A DNA stretch of 64,000 nucleotides, taken from the NCBI RefSeq assembly GCF_019355055.1, contig NZ_CP048411.1, positions 1,550,001 through 1,614,000 on the forward strand, in the 5' to 3' direction. The DNA is from Pseudomonas sp. MTM4 (GTDB lineage: Bacteria; Pseudomonadota; Gammaproteobacteria; Pseudomonadales; Pseudomonadaceae). The notes beneath the pieces are model-generated. The model ran no database searches. It was not told the DNA's origin and saw nothing but the letters and a program-made list of their open reading frames with translations. This document shows positions 7,783 to 18,348 of the stretch, piece after piece. Each line of letters starts with the position of its first letter. Positions within the stretch are counted from its first letter, which is position 1. The position numbers and the translations under genes are program-made.

Positions 7783-9231
7783 ATGACCGATTCACCAGAG
7801 AACAAAGAAGCGGCCCTGGCAGCCTCCATCGGCCTTTTTCTCGGACCGCTGCTCTTGTTGCTTTGCATCCTGGCCGATCCGCCTGGCGGGCTCTCGGACG
7901 TCGCCTGGTTAACCGTCGGTATGGCGGCGTTGATGGCCGTCTGGTGGGCCACCGAGGCCATCCCGATCCCGGCCACCTCATTGCTGCCCATCCTGCTGAT
8001 TCCCTTGCTGGGTATCGATACGCTGGCTAAGGCCACCGCGCCCTATGCCAACCCGACAATTTTTCTGTTCTTTGGCGGCTTTCTGCTTGGCCTGGCCATG
8101 CAGCGCTGGAACCTGCATAAGCGCATCGCATTGGCGACGCTGCTGGCCGTCGGCAACGCGCCCAGCCGGCAGATTGCGGGGTTCATGATCGCCACGGCCT
8201 TCATCAGTATGTGGGTGAGCAACACCGCCACCAGCATCATGATGCTGCCCATCGGCATTTCCGTGATTGCCCTGCTCGTTGAAGGCAGCGAGGAAAAAGA
8301 AGGCACACGCTTCGCCACCGCCCTGCTGCTGGGTATCGCTTATGCGGCAAGCGTCGGCGGCATTGCGACTCTGATCGGAACACCGCCCAACGCCCTGCTC
8401 GCCGCTTTTCTGCGCGACACCTATGACGTTCATATCGGCTTCGGCCAGTGGATGCTGCTAGGCGTGCCGGTCAGCGTCGGCATGCTGCTGTTCATCTGGT
8501 GGTGGCTGACCCGTGGCGGTTTCAAACTGGCCGGCGGAGATAGCCGCGCCATGCTGGAACAGGAAATGGCTACGCTCGGCCCCATGTCCAAGGCAGAGAA
8601 AATGGTCGCAGTGGTGTTCAGCCTGGCTGCGGCGGCGTGGATTTTCCAGCCGTTTCTGGTCGAGTACATCGATGGCGTGAACGACACCAGCATCGCCATC
8701 GCCGCGGCGCTAATCCTGTTCCTCATCCCGGTCGACATGAAGAACCGGGTGTTCCTGATGGACTGGGATACCGCCAACAAAGTCCCGTGGGGGGTTCTGT
8801 TACTCTTCGGCGGCGGCTTGTCGCTAGCCGGTGTGATCGGCGCTTCAGGGCTCGCCGAGTGGATTGCCGAAAGCCTGCAGGGCTTCGGTATGCTCCCACT
8901 GATTCTGATGATCGGCCTGGTGGCGCTGGTGATCACCTTCCTCACCGAAATCACCTCCAACACCGCGACTGCAGCCGCCTTTTTGCCACTGCTGGGCGCG
9001 CTTGCCGTGGCACAGGGCCTGCCACCGGAAATGCTGGCGATTCCCGCCGCCATCGCCGCCAGCTGCGCCTTCATGATGCCGGTGGCGACCCCGCCGAATG
9101 CCATCGTGTTCGGCACCGGTCAAGTCAGCATTCAGTCGATGATCAAGGCCGGTTTCGCTTTGAACATCTTTGGCGTGTTCCTGGTGACTGGCCTTTGCTA
9201 TCTGATGGTCGGCTGGCTCTGGGCCAACTGA
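7783..9231 (+). CDS. SLC13/DASS family sodium:anion (dicarboxylate-type) symporter
   Basis: The product has 482 residues, highly hydrophobic, with about a dozen membrane segments. Two diagnostic blocks mark the inverted repeats of the DASS fold: SMWVSNTATSIMMLPIG in the first half and LTEITSNTATAAAFLPL in the second, both containing the SNT substrate/sodium motif. NPTIFLFFGGFLLGLAMQRWNLHKR is also typical. Such carriers import citrate, C4-dicarboxylates or sulfate with sodium; the substrate cannot be read from the sequence. ATG 7783 follows GAGGAAAC. It is monocistronic, with a palindromic operator upstream and a shared terminator downstream. Confidence 0.92.
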   Translation: MTDSPENKEAALAASIGLFLGPLLLLLCILADPPGGLSDVAWLTVGMAALMAVWWATEAIPIPATSLLPILLIPLLGIDTLAKATAPYANPTIFLFFGGFLLGLAMQRWNLHKRIALATLLAVGNAPSRQIAGFMIATAFISMWVSNTATSIMMLPIGISVIALLVEGSEEKEGTRFATALLLGIAYAASVGGIATLIGTPPNALLAAFLRDTYDVHIGFGQWMLLGVPVSVGMLLFIWWWLTRGGFKLAGGDSRAMLEQEMATLGPMSKAEKMVAVVFSLAAAAWIFQPFLVEYIDGVNDTSIAIAAALILFLIPVDMKNRVFLMDWDTANKVPWGVLLLFGGGLSLAGVIGASGLAEWIAESLQGFGMLPLILMIGLVALVITFLTEITSNTATAAAFLPLLGALAVAQGLPPEMLAIPAAIAASCAFMMPVATPPNAIVFGTGQVSIQSMIKAGFALNIFGVFLVTGLCYLMVGWLWAN

Positions 9232-9430
9232 GCCTCTGACACCATTCTGCGGCTGCACCGTAGGGCCCGAATTCATTCGGTCGCAAGATTGAAGAAGCCG
9301 AACAAGCTCGGTCCTACGAGCCACACAACTTTCCGCGCCGGGTTCCGGTGCGGTCGCGCCGAAACAGGAAGAGATTCCAGCTGAATCGCGAAGGCGCTGG
9401 CAACCCTCCCGTTCCTGTTCACCCACCCAC

Positions 9431-9459
9431 AAAAAAGCCCGGCATCGCCGGGCTTTTTG
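9431..9459. terminator. Bidirectional terminator between DASS gene and efp
   Basis: AAAAAAGCCCGGC-ATC-GCCGGGCTTTTTG forms a G/C-rich 7-bp stem extended by A/T pairs and flanked by A and T tracts on the proper sides. It serves the convergent DASS gene (plus) and efp (minus), 15 bp after the latter. Confidence 0.92.
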
Positions 9460-9473
9460 CAATCCTGCGAAGG

Positions 9474-10040
9474 TCAGGCCTTGACGCGGGATTTGTACTC
9501 GCCGGTACGGGTATCGATCTCGATCGAGTCTCCGATTTCGCAGAAGGCGGAAACCTGCAGCTCTGCACCGTTCTTCAGGCGGGCAGTCTTCATGACTTTG
9601 CCGGAGGTGTCGCCACGTACGGACGGCTCGGTGTAGACGATTTCACGAACGATGGTGGTCGGCAGTTCGACCGAGATCACCTTGTCGTTGTAGAAGACAG
9701 CTTCGCAGACGTCGGTCATGCCGTCTTCGATGAAGGTCATCACGCCTTCGAGGTCGTCTTTTTCGATTTCGTACTGGTTGAACTCTTCGTCCATGAAGAC
9801 GTAGAGCGGGTCAGCGAAGTAGGAGTAGGTCACTTCCTTACGCTCGAGAATCACCGGCTCAAGCTTGTCGTCGGCCTTGTATACGGTCTCGGTAGCGGAA
9901 CCATTGAGCAGGTTCTTCAGCTTCATCTTGACCACGGCACTGTTACGGCCGGACTTGTTGAACTCGGCTTTCTGGATGACCCAGGGTGCGCCGTTGATGA
10001 TGGCCACCTGGCCGGCACGGAACTCTTGTGCGGTTTTCAT
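9474..10040 (-). CDS. efp: Elongation factor P (arginine-type)
   Basis: The product has 188 residues covering the three EF-P domains. The tip of domain I reads NKSGRNSA, placing Arg32 where lysine-type EF-Ps have Lys34. In Pseudomonas this arginine is rhamnosylated by EarP, which EF-P needs to rescue ribosomes stalled at polyproline. The C-terminal signature [13 protein letters not shown] is intact. The start at ATG 10038-10040 ([10 protein letters not shown]) is that of the family; a nine-residue in-frame extension is disregarded. It lies 40 bp downstream of earP on the same strand and ends at a strong terminator. Confidence 0.98.
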   Translation of the reverse strand: MKTAQEFRAGQVAIINGAPWVIQKAEFNKSGRNSAVVKMKLKNLLNGSATETVYKADDKLEPVILERKEVTYSYFADPLYVFMDEEFNQYEIEKDDLEGVMTFIEDGMTDVCEAVFYNDKVISVELPTTIVREIVYTEPSVRGDTSGKVMKTARLKNGAELQVSAFCEIGDSIEIDTRTGEYKSRVKA

Positions 10041-10080
10041 ACGAATATCCGATGGGATTAGAGACAAAACAGGCCGCGTA

Positions 10081-11220
10081 TCATAGCCAATCTGTGTAAA
10101 AAAACACCAGCTTTCCGGCTAGATCGCCGTTGGCAACCTGCTTGTGCGTCCAGCGTTCGGCATGAGCGATCAGCTCCGCCTCATGACGGAGCAAGTCGGA
10201 CCAGGCCGCCCCGCTCCCCTCGCCCTTGTTCCAGGCATGCCAGAAGTTCTTGAGCGCGACGGCGACCGCTGGCGCCAGGTCGCACAGATAGAGTTCGAGG
10301 AAGGCGTTGAGTTTGACCCAGTGGGCATCTTCCTCCTGCGGGTAGATGTGCCAGACCAATGTGCGCCCAGCCCACTGCGCGCGGATGAACGATTCCTCGC
10401 CGCGCACGGCGTTGAAGTCGCAGCACCACAACAACATGTCGTACTCGTTCTGAGTCATGAACGGCAGCACAGCGATCTGCAGCGCCCCACGGCTATGGCG
10501 ATCGCCGGCTCGAAGCTGCTCTACCCCTAGCCAGCGTGCGACATCGCCGAGGACCCTACCTTCAGGAACCATTAGTTGCGTTGGGCGCATATCCACCGCC
10601 AATGCATCGAGCCATCCCGCAACGGCCGGGTTTTCGTAGGCGAACAGCGAGACCAATCGCGCGCCGGGTTCTGCCGTTAAACCAAGGCTCTGCAGAAAAG
10701 CTTCGCGCAGCGTCGGATCGCACTGGAACGCCTCCCTTCGCGCCATCAGGTCACCTTCGCGAATCAGGCCGCCAGTGCCCTGCTCGAATCCCGGGAAGAA
10801 GAAGTACTTCTGCAGGCCATCGGGCTGCATCGAAGGTAGAGCATGACAGCCGACCACCCAGTCCTCGGCGCTCAGGTATTCCAGGTTGAGCCAGAGAATG
10901 CGGCGCTCGCTATTGGCCATCGCCTCGATATAGGCGGCGGGCAACTGGCAGGCGAACGCTTCTATCACCACGTCCGCAGGCTCGGCGCCAGGCCATTCGG
11001 GCAGCCAGTGCCGCACGTCGACACCGTCATGCCATTGCTGGCTGGCCGTGGCGCTGCTACCCGGACAGAGTCGGGCAAAGGTATCGAGATCGTCGACCCA
11101 CAAACGCACCCGCTGACCATGCTCGGCAACCAACTGCCGCGCCAGACGCCAGGTCACGCCGATGTCGCCGTAGTTATCGACGACCACACAGAAGATGTCC
11201 CAGCTTGCTTTGACCGACAA
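10081..11220 (-). CDS. earP: EF-P arginine rhamnosyltransferase EarP
   Basis: The product has 379 residues of the EarP (formerly DUF2331) family, a GT-B glycosyltransferase that moves rhamnose from dTDP-L-rhamnose to Arg32 of EF-P. The catalytic N-terminal block [17 protein letters not shown] carries the two aspartates (Asp15, Asp19) described as essential in the family, and the nucleotide-sugar region [23 protein letters not shown] is complete. Translation most likely starts at a TTG codon (11218-11220) behind a good AAGGAG site at six bases; no in-frame ATG gives the conserved N-terminus. The substrate gene efp follows directly. Confidence 0.96.
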   Translation of the reverse strand: MSVKASWDIFCVVVDNYGDIGVTWRLARQLVAEHGQRVRLWVDDLDTFARLCPGSSATASQQWHDGVDVRHWLPEWPGAEPADVVIEAFACQLPAAYIEAMANSERRILWLNLEYLSAEDWVVGCHALPSMQPDGLQKYFFFPGFEQGTGGLIREGDLMARREAFQCDPTLREAFLQSLGLTAEPGARLVSLFAYENPAVAGWLDALAVDMRPTQLMVPEGRVLGDVARWLGVEQLRAGDRHSRGALQIAVLPFMTQNEYDMLLWCCDFNAVRGEESFIRAQWAGRTLVWHIYPQEEDAHWVKLNAFLELYLCDLAPAVAVALKNFWHAWNKGEGSGAAWSDLLRHEAELIAHAERWTHKQVANGDLAGKLVFFYTDWL

Positions 11221-11308
11221 ACCAATACTCCTTGAACGAGAGATGCCAGGTAATCGAGCCTGGATGATACTCGCGAAGAATACAGATCACGGCAGGCCTG
11301 CGGCCTGC

Positions 11309-11392
11309 ATTCGCCGCGAGGTCGCGCCTCCTACAATAGTTCGGTGCGCGTTGGCTCCTTTGTAGGAGGCCCGGCTCGGGGCGGAGCTTTAT
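11309..11392. repeat. Single REP pair upstream of earP
   Basis: An inverted unit TCGCCGCGAGGTCGCGCCTCC (11310-11335) and a forward unit TGTAGGAGGCCCGGCTCGGGG (11361-11385) reproduce the units around the RAYT gene, with a shorter spacer of about 25 bp. This is a dispersed BIME between earP and the 4.5S RNA gene. Confidence 0.8.
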
Positions 11393-11515
11393 GCTTTCGA
11401 CCCCCGTCCGCCATTGATCATGAGAAACAAGCGGGCACGCAGACTCGCCGAATCTCATAAAGAGGTCGGTGCATCGAACGATAGAAATAAGGGGGAATGA
11501 GATCGTCGTTATGGA

Positions 11516-11627
11516 GGTGAACCCTACCAGCCACACCCCGGCACACAATGTCACCGCTGCGGCTGCTCCCTTCCGGGCCTGACCGGGTTCACGGCTGATC
11601 GTTGCGAGGGGACCGGCAGGGCCCACC
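11516..11627 (-). ncRNA. ffs: Signal recognition particle 4.5S RNA
   Basis: The minus strand carries the SRP core CCCGGTCAGGCCCGGAAGGG with the GGAAG apical loop and the following AGCAGCCGCAGCGGTGA asymmetric loop side, which bind Ffh. The ends GGTGGGCCCTGCC and GGTAGGGTTCACC pair through a long terminal helix, which sets the limits to about 112 nt. A nearby promoter candidate lies upstream. Exact mature ends are uncertain by several bases. Confidence 0.93.
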
Positions 11628-11659
11628 ATAACGAAACCCGCCTGGCGGCGAGCGGCGCC

Positions 11660-11687
11660 ATTGTACCGGCTTATTCCCAACTTACAA
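11660..11687 (-). promoter_or_regulatory. Candidate sigma-70 promoter of ffs
   Basis: On the minus strand TTGTAA (11687-11682) and TACAAT (11665-11660) are 16 bp apart. The start would fall near 11652, some 25 bases before the mature 4.5S RNA, so 5-prime processing would be needed. Confidence 0.5.
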
Positions 11688-13063
<1,376 letters not shown>

Positions 13064-13129
13064 CCAGACTTGCGCCGTCATCAGAGGCGATGCAGCGATA
13101 TCGGTAACCGGCAGGTCGATGTTTCCTTA

Positions 13130-14059
13130 CTAGCCCAGCGCGGTATCCAGAAACATCATCACCGCGAAACCACCCATCAGACCGACCGTCGCTGGCGTCT
13201 GGTGACCATTGCGGTGAGTCTCGGGAATCACTTCGTGCGATACCACGAAGATCATCGCGCCAGCGGCCAATCCGAGGCTGACCGGATAAGCGACAGCCAG
13301 ACCGCTGGATATCCCCAAGCCCACCACGGCGCCGAGTGGCTCCATCAGGCCTGACGCAGCCGCGACCAGTATCGCTCGCCAGGCGGACAGGCCGGTTGTG
13401 CGCAAGGCCAACGCAACGGCCAGCCCTTCGGGAATGTCCTGGATGGCAATCGCGGTGGTGAGCGGTAAACCAACCTCCAGATCGCCTTTGGCGAAACTCA
13501 CGCCTATCGCCATACCTTCTGGAATGTTATGCAGGATGATCGCAAACACGAACAGCCAGACCCGGCTCATGCGCTGGTGATGAGGCCCGAAGGCACCGGC
13601 GCTTTCATGCTCGTGCGGCGTGAAATAATCCAGCCCGAGCATCAACAGCACGCCAAAGCCGAGGCCCACCACCACGGTCAATGCGGCCGCAGGGCCACTG
13701 TCGAACAGATCCCGTGCTGCCGCGAGCCCCGGAAGGATTAAGGAGAACGAACTGGCCGCGAGCATCATGCCCGCGGCGAAGCCAAGCATGCTGTCCTGGG
13801 TGCGCGTGGAAATATTGCCCAGCGCAATCGCCATCAGCGCGCCCAGCGCCGTCGCCGCGAAGCCCGCCGTGCCGCCGAGCAGCGCATAGCGGATATTGCT
13901 TTCATCGCCGTTCTGAAATGCGCTGTAAGCACTGGCGCCGAGCAATATCAACACGACCAGAACCGTACCGATGAGCCCTAGCGCGACGACGGGATTTGCC
14001 TGTGCATGAGCAATCCATGCCGAGCGCAGCGTTGCTGCGGCGCTTTGAGTGCTTGCCAT
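13130..14059 (-). CDS. ZIP family divalent metal transporter
   Basis: The product has 309 residues with an N-terminal helix and a ZIP core of about eight membrane segments. The paired metal-binding helices read LHNIPEGMAIGVSF and IQDIPEGLAVAL, followed by SHEVIPETH, the standard GufA/ZupT-type signature. A short cytoplasmic His-containing loop (FTPHEHESAGAFGPHHQR) lies between helices and could sense or collect metal. It should import zinc or a similar divalent cation across the inner membrane. The first helix makes it longer than ZupT and nearer the GufA group. Confidence 0.92.
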   Translation of the reverse strand: MASTQSAAATLRSAWIAHAQANPVVALGLIGTVLVVLILLGASAYSAFQNGDESNIRYALLGGTAGFAATALGALMAIALGNISTRTQDSMLGFAAGMMLAASSFSLILPGLAAARDLFDSGPAAALTVVVGLGFGVLLMLGLDYFTPHEHESAGAFGPHHQRMSRVWLFVFAIILHNIPEGMAIGVSFAKGDLEVGLPLTTAIAIQDIPEGLAVALALRTTGLSAWRAILVAAASGLMEPLGAVVGLGISSGLAVAYPVSLGLAAGAMIFVVSHEVIPETHRNGHQTPATVGLMGGFAVMMFLDTALG

Positions 14060-14281
14060 GATGAAGGCCCCGATATCGAAATCTTTTCGTCGCTCGTAGC
14101 TGACGAAGGGGCCGACCGAGCGGTCGTTCTACCAAGCGGGCCCCGCTGCCGACGAGCGTCTATAGGATAGGACCGTAACGGGCTCGGTGAGTTTGGCCAG
14201 GGCTTTGAACGATGCTGGGCTTGGGTCGAGCTTGAGCGGCTGCCCGGCATTCGATGTGACAACGGACAGGAATTGCAGACA

Positions 14282-14312
14282 CAAAAAAAGCGACTCTAGG
14301 TCGCTTTTTTTG
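14282..14312 (-). terminator. Terminator of the tRNA-Glu/tRNA-Gly operon
   Basis: CAAAAAAAGCGAC-TCTAG-GTCGCTTTTTTTG is a symmetric hairpin with A and T tracts on both sides, about 35 bp after tRNA-Gly. It could also act for plus-strand transcription. Confidence 0.88.
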
Positions 14313-14347
14313 TGCTTGCGATTGGTCTTGACCTTTCGCAGCTTATT

Positions 14348-14423
<76 letters not shown>

Positions 14424-14442
14424 GTTACATCTACAACAAAAA

Positions 14443-14518
14443 TGGCGTCCCCTAGGGGACTCGAACCCCTGTTACCGCCGTGAAAGGGCGGTGTCCTAGG
14501 CCACTAGACGAAGGGGAC
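14443..14518 (-). tRNA. tRNA-Glu (TTC)
   Basis: The sequence is 76 nt including CCA. GTCCCCT pairs with AGGGGAC, the T arm reads GGGGTTCGAGTCCCC, and the anticodon loop CTTTCAC gives TTC. Nineteen bases separate it from tRNA-Gly, so the two should be co-transcribed from the promoter at 14589-14617. Confidence 0.97.
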
Positions 14519-14588
14519 GCAGCCCGGAACTTCATATTTCTTCCGGCTTCCAGCGTCTGTGTTGTGCTTCACGCTGCAAGTGGCGCGC

Positions 14589-14617
14589 ATTCTATGGAGC
14601 TCGAATAGGGCCGTCAA
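14589..14617 (-). promoter_or_regulatory. Sigma-70 promoter of the tRNA operon
   Basis: The minus strand shows TTGACG (14617-14612), a 17-bp spacer and TAGAAT (14594-14589), both hexamers matching consensus at five of six positions. A G/C-rich stretch GCGCGCC follows the -10 box, as in stringently controlled stable-RNA promoters. Confidence 0.85.
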
Positions 14618-14731
14618 GCGCCTTGCTGAAATTTTTTAAAGGTCGATTAAATGAAGCTGCTTTTGAGCTATCAGCTTGCCATCTAACGCTCTACACTCGG
14701 CAGAAACCGCCCGGTTAGAGAGGTGCGCCCC

Positions 14732-15499
14732 GTGTCCCCGGTTCTGATTGCAGGATTGGTCATTGCTGGCCTGTTCATATTGATAGCCATTGGTGTGATC
14801 AACCAGATCGTCGAAAAGAACAACCTGGAGAAAGCGCGCGTTCGAGCTGAGCTAGGCGATCGCATGCGTCGCTGCGCCAATCTGTCCGATGGTCTACCAG
14901 CCCAAATGATGACGCCAGCGCTCAAGTTGTTGCTGGCGCGGCTGGAGCTGCATCTGGGTGAACGACTGCTACAGCTGGACAAGAAGAACAGCACTGTGAG
15001 TGCCCGAGTTGACACGCTGCGCAGCGCTGTCGCCAAGGGCGACGAGATCGAGGTGCAGAACACACCAGTCAAAGTAGACACAGAAGCTCAGGCGAAGGAA
15101 ATTCGCCTGCGGCTGGAAGACCTCTATGCGCAGATCGTCTGGGCCAATAAGCAGAACCAGCTCGATACGGCTGCAGCCAAACGCTGGATCCAGCACATCC
15201 AGCACATGACGGTGATGTTGCATATTGAATATTTCACCAATATCGGCCAGCAGGCTCTGAAGCAAGGCAGTGCACACAAGGCTCGTCTCGCATTCGAACG
15301 CGGCATTCAGCACGTCCGCAAGCAACCCAACCCTGCCGAATTCCAATCCCAACTGGCGCAGCTCGAAGCGAGCTACACCCATGCCAACAAGCTCGAGCAG
15401 ACTCAGCAACAACCGAAGCTTGACGAACCCAGCGAGCTGGCCGAAGGTTTGAAGAACTTCGAAAGCGAAGATGACTGGAAAAAGAACAATATCTACTAG
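14732..15499 (+). CDS. Membrane-anchored protein of unknown function
   Basis: The product has about 255 residues. One N-terminal membrane helix (VLIAGLVIAGLFILIAIGVI) is followed at once by a highly charged, mostly helical region with coiled-coil character to the C-terminus, which ends with an acidic/aromatic tail (FESEDDWKKNNIY). I do not recognise a domain. GTG 14732 is chosen because AGAGAGG sits eight bases upstream; GTG 14723 is in frame but overlaps that site. It is divergent from the tRNA operon and is followed by a GST gene after 125 bp. Confidence 0.7.
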   Translation: MSPVLIAGLVIAGLFILIAIGVINQIVEKNNLEKARVRAELGDRMRRCANLSDGLPAQMMTPALKLLLARLELHLGERLLQLDKKNSTVSARVDTLRSAVAKGDEIEVQNTPVKVDTEAQAKEIRLRLEDLYAQIVWANKQNQLDTAAAKRWIQHIQHMTVMLHIEYFTNIGQQALKQGSAHKARLAFERGIQHVRKQPNPAEFQSQLAQLEASYTHANKLEQTQQQPKLDEPSELAEGLKNFESEDDWKKNNIY

Positions 15500-15624
15500 G
15501 CGTAGGCCCGGACGAGTGCACGAAATGGCTTGAGCGGCGAACGCATCGTGCTCCGGTGCTTCGCACGTCAATACTCATCCACTCACCGGTTCCGCCGCGC
15601 CTGTCCTGCCGCGGAGAAAAATCA

Positions 15625-16308
15625 ATGTCCCTGACCTTGTTCGGTGCCCCACTGTCGCCATTCGTTCGCAAGGCACGCCTTTGCCTGCTGGAAAAGGGTC
15701 TGGATTACCAGCTAGAAGTCGTCATGCCATTCACACCGCCTGAGTGGTATCTGCAGCTCAACCCGCTTGGCCGTATCCCAGCCTTCAAAGATGGCGAACT
15801 CAGCCTCGCCGACTCCAGCGTAATCTGCCAGTACCTAGAAGAAACGTACGAACAGACGGCTCGGCTGTACGGTAACAGTGCGGTGGAACGTGCGCAGATC
15901 CGCTGGTTGGAGAAGTACGCCGACTACGAACTAGCGCCTCTGACGACCTTCGGGGTTTTCCGCAATCGTGTGCTGAAGCCAAGTTCCGGTCACGCCTGTA
16001 ACGAAGAAAGCGTGCAGGCCGCTCTGAACGAAAAGCTACCGCCGCACTTCGACTATCTCGAGCGCCAACTCGGCGACAAAACGTACTTTGTCGGCGACCA
16101 GCTTTCGATGGCGGACCTCGCCTTCGCCTGCCAGCTGATCAACATGGAACATGGCGGCGCACTGATTGATGCCAATCGCTGGCCGGCACTGGCCGCTCAC
16201 TTCATCCGGATGAAAGGGCTTGCTTCGGTGGAAAGCGTGCTACCGGGCGAGCAGCGCATGACGGCAAAGCTCATCGAGATGGGTAAGAAGGCGAAGCAGC
16301 CGGATTGA
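15625..16308 (+). CDS. Glutathione S-transferase family protein
   Basis: The product has 227 residues with an N-terminal thioredoxin-like domain (LTLFGAPLSPFVRKARLCLLEKGLDY) and the GSH-binding turn NPLGRIPAFKDGELSLADSSVICQYLEE, in which Ser of DSS contacts the glutathione glutamyl group. The helical C-terminal domain carries the folding motif FVGDQLSMADLAFACQL. The catalytic residue is probably Ser10 of the SPF segment. The substrate is unknown. ATG 15625 follows GCGGAGAAA. Confidence 0.9.
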   Translation: MSLTLFGAPLSPFVRKARLCLLEKGLDYQLEVVMPFTPPEWYLQLNPLGRIPAFKDGELSLADSSVICQYLEETYEQTARLYGNSAVERAQIRWLEKYADYELAPLTTFGVFRNRVLKPSSGHACNEESVQAALNEKLPPHFDYLERQLGDKTYFVGDQLSMADLAFACQLINMEHGGALIDANRWPALAAHFIRMKGLASVESVLPGEQRMTAKLIEMGKKAKQPD

Positions 16309-16320
16309 TTCATCCTGCCC

Positions 16321-16362
16321 CGAAGCCAAAAGCCTTCGCGCCGGGGCGGCCCTCCTATAAGA
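16321..16362. repeat. Degenerate REP unit
   Basis: CTTCGCGCCGGGGCGGCCCTCC followed by TATAAG resembles the inverted REP unit at 2300-2330 with several changes, preceded by CGAAGCCAAAAG, which mirrors the GGGGCGAAGCTTT tail of a forward unit. It is in the gap between the GST gene and the DUF815 ATPase gene. Confidence 0.55.
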
Positions 16363-16475
16363 GCAGCGGGTACGCCGACTCCGTGGTGGCCGCCCGCGGC
16401 GAATCGATCATTCCCGGCGCAGCAGAAAGCCAAACACACCCGCTTGCAGCTATATCTGGCGTCTGAACCCAAGTT

Positions 16476-17354
16476 TCAGAGCAAACGAATCCCTACCCAC
16501 TGCCGCGCAAACTGATAGGCGCAGCGGCCGTTGCGGTTACCGCGTGCCGTGGCCCAGCGAATCGCATCTTTCTCCAGCGCCTCATCCCAGCTCCAGGTGA
16601 GGCCGGCCTGCTCGGCCAGCGAGCCGATCCAGTGCCGCACCACGTTCAGATAATGCTCCTGACTGAAGGGATAGAACGAAAGCCAGAGCCCGAAGCGATC
16701 CGACAGGGCGATTTTGTCTTCCACCGCCTCGTTGGGATGCAGTTCGCCGTCGATCATCTGCCAATTCTCGTTATCGCTCTGGCGCTCAGGGACCAGATGC
16801 CGGCGATTCGACGTGGCATACAGCAGCACATTTTCCGGCGCTCGCTCCAGGGAACCGTCCAGTACGCTTTTCAGTACGCGGTAGTCGCCCTCACCCGCCT
16901 CGAATGACAGGTCATCGCAGAACACCACGAAATGCTGAGGCTGGCCGACGAGCTGATCGACCACTTTAGGCAGGTCAGCCAGATGATCCCGCTCGATTTC
17001 AATGAGGCGCAGACCTGCCGGTGCATGCTCGGCCAGCAGTGCCCGGATCAACGAAGACTTGCCGGTCCCGCGCGCGCCCCAGAGCAGTACGTGGTTTGCC
17101 GGCAGGCCCGACACGAACTGGCGGGTGTTGTTCGCCAGCAGCTCGCGCTGTCGGTCGATGCCGATCAGATCAGCCAGATTCAGGTCCAGCGACACCTGCA
17201 GTGGCTGTAAATAACCACCCTGCCCTTCACGATGCCAGCGTGCCGCCAGGCTGTTGCTCCAATCGACTGGCGCTCTCGGCGCTGGCAGCAGGGGTTCCAG
17301 GCGCGTCATCAGCGCATCGGCACGTTGCAGAAAGGCTTTCAGCTCGGCATCCAC
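16476..17354 (-). CDS. DUF815-type AAA ATPase
   Basis: The product has 292 residues. Walker A is LLWGARGTGKSSL at residues 91-102, Walker B HFVVFCDDLSFE follows, and the sensor-like segment VLLYATSNRRHLVPE and the arginine-rich C-terminal lid are present. This matches the DUF815 family of single-domain P-loop ATPases, whose cellular role is undetermined. GGAGTTGTT precedes the ATG. The C-terminal block GNRNGRCAYQFARQW is typical of the family. It precedes the peroxidase gene by 65 bp and has no obvious partner. Confidence 0.85.
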   Translation of the reverse strand: MDAELKAFLQRADALMTRLEPLLPAPRAPVDWSNSLAARWHREGQGGYLQPLQVSLDLNLADLIGIDRQRELLANNTRQFVSGLPANHVLLWGARGTGKSSLIRALLAEHAPAGLRLIEIERDHLADLPKVVDQLVGQPQHFVVFCDDLSFEAGEGDYRVLKSVLDGSLERAPENVLLYATSNRRHLVPERQSDNENWQMIDGELHPNEAVEDKIALSDRFGLWLSFYPFSQEHYLNVVRHWIGSLAEQAGLTWSWDEALEKDAIRWATARGNRNGRCAYQFARQWVGIRLL

Positions 17355-17419
17355 TCGAACAACTCCAGATATTCAGATGAACAGGCGCGGCACATGCGTC
17401 AGGCAGTGCCGCAGCATGA

Positions 17420-17902
17420 TTAAAGTAGGGATTCGATGCGCTCTGCGAGCGCCTCAGGAGCCGTACGCGACGAGAACCGCTCCACCGAGCGACCTCCATC
17501 AGCGATGAGAAACTTGGTGAAATTCCATTTGATCGCCTTGCTGCCGAGCAAACCGGGTGCGCGCTTCTTCAGTTGCACGAACAGCGGATGTGCGTCACCA
17601 CCATTGACCTGAACCTTGGCGAAAAGCGGAAAGCTGACACCAAAGTTCCGTTCGCAGAAAGTAGCGATCTGCGCTTCGTCGCCCGGTTCCTGATGGCCGA
17701 ACTGATCGCAGGGGAACCCGAGCACCACCAACCCCTGTTGGCGATACTGTTTCCAGAGCGCCTCCAACCCCTTGTACTGAGGGGTAAAGCCGCACTGGCT
17801 GGCCGTGTTGACCACCAGCAGCACGGTGCCACCGAAATCGGCCAGGGTGGTCTCGTTACCGTCAATGGTGATGCAAGGAATCTCGAACAGCGGATCGCGC
17901 AT
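17420..17902 (-). CDS. Glutathione/thioredoxin peroxidase (GPx family)
   Basis: The product has 160 residues with GPx boxes VNTASQCGFTPQYKGLE (peroxidatic Cys37), VVLGFPCDQFGHQEPG (with a second Cys) and IKWNFTKFLI, giving the Cys/Gln/Trp/Asn catalytic set. It is a cysteine, not selenocysteine, enzyme that reduces hydroperoxides, probably with thioredoxin. I chose ATG 17900-17902 (MRDPLFEIPC) because family members begin there; an in-frame GTG at 17923 would add seven residues. It lies just after msrB on the same strand, so the two repair enzymes are likely co-expressed. Confidence 0.9.
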   Translation of the reverse strand: MRDPLFEIPCITIDGNETTLADFGGTVLLVVNTASQCGFTPQYKGLEALWKQYRQQGLVVLGFPCDQFGHQEPGDEAQIATFCERNFGVSFPLFAKVQVNGGDAHPLFVQLKKRAPGLLGSKAIKWNFTKFLIADGGRSVERFSSRTAPEALAERIESLL

Positions 17903-17935
17903 GATGGTGTCCCGGTAAGGCACTGCGATGGGCCG

Positions 17936-18334
17936 TCAGGCGTCGCGCGGCTTGTGATCGAGAGAGGCGGAATTGATGCAGTAGCGCATGCCAGTCGGCG
18001 CCGGGCCATCCGGAAATACATGCCCCAGATGTGCATCGCAGCGGGCGCATTTGACCTCGATACGATGCATGCCGTGGCTGAAATCGTCGAGGCTGGTGAT
18101 AACCGTATCGCTGACCGGCTGAAAATAGCTCGGCCAGCCGCAGCCGGACGCGAACTTGGCGTCCGAGTCGAACAACGGCGCATCGCAGCAGGCGCAATGA
18201 TAGATGCCAGGGGTTTTGGTGTCGTTGTACTTACCGGTGAAGGGGCGCTCGGTCGCGCCTAGTCGGCAGACCTGAAATTGCTCGTCGGAGAGCTCTTCAC
18301 GCCAGGTTTCAAGCGGTTTTTCTAGCTTGTCCAT
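17936..18334 (-). CDS. msrB: Peptide-methionine (R)-S-oxide reductase MsrB
   Basis: The product has 132 residues. Two zinc-binding pairs are visible (Cys47/Cys50 and Cys96/Cys99), along with the signature [10 protein letters not shown] and the catalytic Cys119 in [10 protein letters not shown]. It reduces R-methionine sulfoxide in oxidised proteins. A strong TAGGAGGT site precedes the ATG. That site directly abuts the end of a MITE-like element at 18349, so the promoter of msrB must lie inside or beyond the element. The peroxidase gene follows after 33 bp. Confidence 0.97.
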   Translation of the reverse strand: MDKLEKPLETWREELSDEQFQVCRLGATERPFTGKYNDTKTPGIYHCACCDAPLFDSDAKFASGCGWPSYFQPVSDTVITSLDDFSHGMHRIEVKCARCDAHLGHVFPDGPAPTGMRYCINSASLDHKPRDA

Positions 18335-18348
18335 CGGTATACCTCCTA

